From Lachnospiraceae bacterium (GTDB taxonomy: Bacteria > Bacillota > Clostridia > Lachnospirales > Lachnospiraceae), in NCBI GenBank assembly GCA_017620255.1, contig JAFZQU010000028.1, positions 1 through 64,000 on the forward strand: DNA of 64,000 nucleotides, given 5' to 3'. The stretch's first letter is position 1. The number at the start of each line of letters is the position of its first letter. The translations under genes were made by a program, and so were the position numbers. Below the pieces are notes generated by a model. It was not told where the DNA came from. It made no database searches and saw only the letters and a program-made list of their open reading frames with translations. Shown piece by piece: positions 60,649 to 64,000 of the stretch.

Positions 60649-61914
60649 ATGGGAAAAGGGATGACGATGACTCAGAAGATCCTCGCAGATCATGCGGGCC
60701 TTCCCTATGTGGAAGCGGGCCAGCTGATCGAAGCGGACCTGGATCTTGTACTGGGTAACGATATCACGACGCCTGTGGCGATCCGTGAAATGGAAAAAAT
60801 GCAGAAAAAAGATGTTTTTGACCGGGAGAAGATCGCGCTTGTCATGGATCATTTTATCCCGAACAAGGACATTAAATCGGCGCAGAACTGTAAATGTGTC
60901 CGTGAATTTGCGATCCGGCACGATATTTCCCATTATTATGACGTGGGACAGATGGGGATCGAGCATGCGCTCCTGCCCGAACAGGGACTGACCGTTGCGG
61001 GTGATGTGATCATCGGTGCGGATTCGCATACCTGCACATATGGTGCACTCGGTGCCTTCTCAACCGGCGTCGGCTCCACGGATATGGCGGCCGGTATGGC
61101 AACGGGACGTGCCTGGTTTAAGGTTCCTGATGCCATCCGTTTCAACCTAACGGGGATCCCCGGCAAATGGGTATCCGGTAAGGACGTGATCCTGCATATC
61201 ATCGGGCTCATCGGGGTGGACGGTGCCCTCTATCAGTCCATGGAATTTACGGGAGACGGGATCCGGTATCTGAGCATGGATGACAGATTCACCATCGCCA
61301 ATATGGCGATCGAAGCCGGCGGCAAGAACGGGATCTTCCCCGTGGATGAGATCACGGAGACGTATCTGAAAGAACACGGCAACAGGCCTTACAAAGTCTA
61401 CACGGCTGATGAGGATGCCCATTATGCGGCTGAGTATACGATCGATCTTTCCACACTGAAACCGACGGTGGCCTTTCCGCATCTGCCGGAGAATACGAAA
61501 ACGGTCGATGAGATCGGGGAGAAGATCATGGTCGACCAGGCTGTGATCGGATCCTGCACAAACGGCAGAATGGATGATCTCCGGATCGCTGCCATGATCA
61601 TGAACGGGAAAAAAGTGGCAAAGAATGTTCGTGCCATCGTGATCCCCGCAACACAGAGCATCTATCTGCAGGCCATGAACGAAGGACTGCTCAAGACTTT
61701 CATCGAAGCGGGTGCGATCGTATCCACGCCGACCTGCGGCCCCTGCCTTGGCGGTTACATGGGTGTTCTGGCAGAAGGTGAGAGATGTATCTCAACGACA
61801 AACCGTAATTTTGTAGGACGTATGGGACATGTGGAGTCGGAAGTATACCTTGCAAGTCCCGCCGTTGCGGCAGCCAGCGCTGTTGCCGGATATATCACGA
61901 AACCGGAGGATTGA
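60649..61914 (+). CDS. leuC: 3-isopropylmalate dehydratase large subunit
   Basis: This 421-residue aconitase-family protein isomerises 2- to 3-isopropylmalate with LeuD. The [4Fe-4S] cysteines are expected in VIGSCTNGR near residue 302 and TCGPCLGGY near residue 363. It is the short, archaeal/clostridial-type LeuC (about 420 rather than 466 residues), close to homoaconitase-type enzymes, so substrate naming relies on leuD and leuB being present. AAAGGAGATATATT precedes ATG 60649. Confidence 0.93.
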   Translation: MGKGMTMTQKILADHAGLPYVEAGQLIEADLDLVLGNDITTPVAIREMEKMQKKDVFDREKIALVMDHFIPNKDIKSAQNCKCVREFAIRHDISHYYDVGQMGIEHALLPEQGLTVAGDVIIGADSHTCTYGALGAFSTGVGSTDMAAGMATGRAWFKVPDAIRFNLTGIPGKWVSGKDVILHIIGLIGVDGALYQSMEFTGDGIRYLSMDDRFTIANMAIEAGGKNGIFPVDEITETYLKEHGNRPYKVYTADEDAHYAAEYTIDLSTLKPTVAFPHLPENTKTVDEIGEKIMVDQAVIGSCTNGRMDDLRIAAMIMNGKKVAKNVRAIVIPATQSIYLQAMNEGLLKTFIEAGAIVSTPTCGPCLGGYMGVLAEGERCISTTNRNFVGRMGHVESEVYLASPAVAAASAVAGYITKPED

Positions 61915-61917
61915 CAA

Positions 61918-62403
61918 ATGAACGCAGTTGGAACAGCATATAAATACGGGGATAATGTGGATACGGATGTGATCATACCTGCAAGATATCTTGCCATCCA
62001 GGATCAGGTGGAACTGGCCGGGCATGCGATGGAAGATATCGATGCCGATTTCGTGCACAAGATCAAAAAAGGAGACCTTGTCGTGGCGGGCAAAAACTTC
62101 GGCTGCGGATCTTCGAGGGAACATGCGCCGCTGGTACTCAAAGTATCCGGCGTCAGCTGTGTGATCGCAGAGACGTTTGCCAGGATCTTTTACAGAAATG
62201 CGATCAATATCGGCTTACCGATCATTGAGTGCAAGGAAGCCGCACAGGCGATCGCTGACGGCGATCAGGTCGAGGTTGATTTTGATTCGGGTAAGATCAT
62301 CGATAAAACCAGCGGTCAGACGTTCACGGGCCAGCCGTTCCCCGAATTCATGCAGAAGATCATCCTGAATGGCGGACTGATCAATTATATCAATCAACGA
62401 TGA
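61918..62403 (+). CDS. leuD: 3-isopropylmalate dehydratase small subunit
   Basis: This 161-residue swivel-domain subunit completes the LeuCD dehydratase. It has the typical [15 protein letters not shown] start, [17 protein letters not shown] near residue 58 and the [14 protein letters not shown] segment near residue 97. It begins 3 bases after leuC. It is of the short type that pairs with the short LeuC. It overlaps the next gene by 4 bases. Confidence 0.95.
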   Translation: MNAVGTAYKYGDNVDTDVIIPARYLAIQDQVELAGHAMEDIDADFVHKIKKGDLVVAGKNFGCGSSREHAPLVLKVSGVSCVIAETFARIFYRNAINIGLPIIECKEAAQAIADGDQVEVDFDSGKIIDKTSGQTFTGQPFPEFMQKIILNGGLINYINQR

Positions 62404-62765
62404 AGAAAACCGATCTGATCATCTTTTTTTCCGCACTTGCGCTGTTCGGTACACTCTGGCTGATCCTGTCACTCAGGCATACAGCCGGCAGTGAAGTCGT
62501 TGTATCGGTGGATGGTGTGGAAACAGCCGTTTATCCTTTGGATACGGATCTGACAGTTGAGATAAACGGATATGACGGTGGCAGCAATACGCTTGTGATA
62601 AGCGATCATCAGGCAAAGATCACGTGGGCGGACTGCCCGGACCACTCCTGTGTGCATCAGAAAGCGGTCAGTGCGGATACGGAAACGATCGTCTGTCTGC
62701 CGCATCGTGTGGTAGTTACCGTCAGGTCGGGTGAGGAAAATGGAATCGATGCACTCACAAGGTAG
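62400..62765 (+). CDS. NusG domain II-containing membrane protein
   Basis: This 121-residue protein has one N-terminal membrane helix (about residues 5-25) and an extracytoplasmic NusG domain II-like beta domain with the pattern [14 protein letters not shown], containing two cysteines, and [10 protein letters not shown]. Such proteins often sit with Gx-type membrane proteins and flavin or quinone-related genes in Clostridia. It starts within the leuD stop (ATGA) and overlaps the Gx-type gene by 26 bases. The biochemical role is unknown. Confidence 0.88.
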   Translation: MKKTDLIIFFSALALFGTLWLILSLRHTAGSEVVVSVDGVETAVYPLDTDLTVEINGYDGGSNTLVISDHQAKITWADCPDHSCVHQKAVSADTETIVCLPHRVVVTVRSGEENGIDALTR

Positions 62766-63312
62766 AAGAGGCGTCAGACATCTGGCACTGCTTGCGATGT
62801 TTAGCGCACTTGCGATGATCCTAAGTTATGTTGAGATCCTGTTGCCGTTTTCTTTCGGTATTCCGGGCGTCAAACTGGGGATCCCGAATCTGATCACGCT
62901 GCTGATCCTCTATCTTGAAAAGGGAACAGGGAAAAACGCGGCACTTGTCAGACTCACGGATGCAGGGATCGTGCTTCTCATCCGGATCGTAGTGACCGGA
63001 CTTCTGTTTACAAATGTGTATGCGATCCTGTACAGTCTTGCAGGCGGTCTGCTCAGTCTGGTCTGCATGTTTCTGATCTCGTTAAGTGACCGCATCGGCA
63101 TACCCGGATGCAGTGTGCTTGGAGGGATCACGCACAATCTGGGACAGCTTACAGTTGCAATGTTTGTAGTCAGTCAGCTGAAGATCTGGTACTATTTTCC
63201 GATCCTGCTGTTTTTCGGGACACTGACCGGGTTTGCACTCGGTATTCTTGCATATATGATCATAAGCAGAAGGGGAGTGAGGGATTACTATGATCGCTTT
63301 TTTGAAGGGTGA
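62740..63312 (+). CDS. Gx transporter-family membrane protein (heptaprenyl diphosphate synthase component I-like)
   Basis: This 190-residue protein has five to six membrane helices and matches PF07456, with the ALAMILSYVEILLPF start, PGVKLGIPNLITL near residue 50 and GGITHNLGQL near residue 130. The family was named for heptaprenyl diphosphate synthase subunit I but its topology fits an ECF-type substrate-binding membrane component. ATG 62740 after GGTGAGG was preferred; GTG 62731 and ATG 62749 are alternatives. It overlaps both neighbours. No component II synthase gene is adjacent. Confidence 0.87.
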   Translation: MESMHSQGRRGVRHLALLAMFSALAMILSYVEILLPFSFGIPGVKLGIPNLITLLILYLEKGTGKNAALVRLTDAGIVLLIRIVVTGLLFTNVYAILYSLAGGLLSLVCMFLISLSDRIGIPGCSVLGGITHNLGQLTVAMFVVSQLKIWYYFPILLFFGTLTGFALGILAYMIISRRGVRDYYDRFFEG

Positions 63313-63892
63313 AGTCGCGGCGATCCAGGAAGGATCGATCGTTCTTGCGGTCGGCGGCGTCGGCTATAACATCAATATGCCGCAGACTTCGATCGACATG
63401 ATCCGCGGCCTGTCACAGGAATGTAAAGTTTACACATATCTGAGCGTCCGGGAAGACGCCATGCAGCTCTACGGATTTCTGACAAAGGATGATCTGGATC
63501 TGTTCAAGCAGCTGATCCAGGTAAACGGAGTCGGGCCGAAAGTAGCCCTTTCCGTTTTATCCGCCATCAAAGCGGACGATCTGAGGTTCGCGATATTGTC
63601 AGGAGACGCCAAAACGATCTCAAAATGTCCGGGTGTCGGTACCAAGACAGCCCAACGTATCATTCTGGATCTGAAAGACAAGATCAATCTGCAGGAAGCA
63701 TTCGAGCAGAAACTTTCACATGCAGCCGGAAACGATGACTATATCACAGGTGTCAGGCAGGAAGCCATGGAAGCACTCTGTGCCCTTGGCTATTCCGCAA
63801 CGGATGCCATGCGCGCCTGCCGCAGTGTTGACGTTTCGGACACGGATGATGTGGAAACGGTATTGAAGGAAGCATTGAAGCATTTGATCTGA
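63290..63892 (+). CDS. ruvA: Holliday junction branch-migration protein RuvA
   Basis: This 200-residue protein is full-length RuvA: an N-terminal OB fold (MIAFLKGEVAAIQEGSIVL), two helix-hairpin-helix motifs (QVNGVGPKVALSVL near residue 77 and CPGVGTKTAQRIILDLKDK near residue 112), and a C-terminal domain III that binds RuvB. The ATG at 63290 lies 23 bases inside the preceding gene after GTGAGGGATT. ruvB follows after 40 bases; ruvC is not seen. Confidence 0.97.
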   Translation: MIAFLKGEVAAIQEGSIVLAVGGVGYNINMPQTSIDMIRGLSQECKVYTYLSVREDAMQLYGFLTKDDLDLFKQLIQVNGVGPKVALSVLSAIKADDLRFAILSGDAKTISKCPGVGTKTAQRIILDLKDKINLQEAFEQKLSHAAGNDDYITGVRQEAMEALCALGYSATDAMRACRSVDVSDTDDVETVLKEALKHLI

Positions 63893-63932
63893 TCAGTTAA
63901 AATCATAATATACAGTGTATTTTGGAGGCTAA

Positions 63933-64000
63933 ATGGCATCACGTACGATCGAGACAAGTTTTACGGAAGAAGACGTTCAGATTGAGGGAAGCCTGCGCCC
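63933..64000 (+). CDS. ruvB: RuvB helicase, 5' end only
   Basis: The window ends 68 bases into this gene. The first 22 codons begin MASRTIETSF and continue EEDVQIEGSLRP, the typical N-terminus of RuvB, the hexameric AAA+ motor of branch migration. TTGGAGGCTAA precedes ATG 63933. Its place after ruvA confirms the call. Confidence 0.93.
   Translation, partial: MASRTIETSFTEEDVQIEGSLR

Overview
The window looks like core chromosome of an anaerobic Clostridia, most likely a Lachnospiraceae relative. Evidence: a Gram-positive-type division cluster (mraZ, rsmH, ftsL, ftsI, mraY, ftsW, ftsQ, ftsZ, nrdR), strong AGGAGG-type ribosome binding sites, several TTG/GTG starts, oxygen-defence genes of strict anaerobes (desulfoferrodoxin, rubrerythrin), an Nfn-type transhydrogenase pair, and families common in Lachnospiraceae (a DUF5688-like protein, a CmpB-type permease, zinc-ribbon membrane proteins). 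Coding density is very high and nearly all genes lie on the + strand; only a CmpB-type membrane protein (20759-21598) and a LysR regulator (59646-60551) are on the minus strand. I see no insertion sequence, prophage, CRISPR array, rRNA or gene-free stretch above 300 bases. The longest non-coding pieces are 50-257 (paired ATGGCGTAA repeats) and 1356-1571 (terminator, mraZ promoter and MraZ boxes).

Layout. 1-1455: end of an unidentified gene, the repeats, ychF and its terminator. 1490-11108: division and cell-wall cluster, with promoters before mraZ, ftsI, ftsZ and nrdR; murC-murG and ftsA are absent from it. 11154-15900: five-gene peptide/nickel-type ABC importer. 16071-21598: small unknown protein, YqeG phosphatase, EF-P, DUF5688-like protein, tRNA-Arg(CCG), SH3-domain membrane protein, HAD hydrolase and the convergent CmpB-type protein. 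21685-26414: rluF, ligA, metA and an unrecognised TIM-barrel-like protein. 26509-27570: desulfoferrodoxin and a rubrerythrin with two rubredoxin-like ends. 27647-30039: VanY-type carboxypeptidase, tgt, yajC. 30133-36379: leuB, ilvD, ilvB and an L,D-transpeptidase. 36482-40982: serC, serA, DUF1015, MscS channel. 41058-48945: uppP, ftsK, a zinc-ribbon/TPR membrane protein, the NfnAB pair, a second zinc-ribbon membrane protein. 48935-59655: rlmH, pdp, phoH, ybeY, a MurJ/SpoVB-type flippase, two FAD proteins, proB, 5-formyl-THF cyclo-ligase, miaB. 59646-62403: LysR divergent from leuCD. 62400-64000: NusG domain II protein, Gx-type membrane protein, ruvA and the start of ruvB.

How the genes fit together: septal wall synthesis and chromosome partition (FtsZ/Q/L/W/I, MraY, UppP, FtsK, flippase, L,D-transpeptidase, VanY-type peptidase); translation and RNA maturation (EF-P, RsmH, RlmH, RluF, Tgt, MiaB, YbeY, PhoH, tRNA-Arg); amino-acid synthesis (Leu/Ile/Val split over two loci, Ser, Met, first step of Pro); anaerobic redox handling (Nfn pair, desulfoferrodoxin, rubrerythrin). 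I do not find a clearly new multi-gene defence or mobile system. The best leads for something undescribed are the paired nonamer repeats before ychF, the perfect inverted repeat inside the nrdR promoter, the DUF1015 gene behind serC-serA, the unknown protein behind metA, and the Nfn pair enclosed by two zinc-ribbon membrane proteins.
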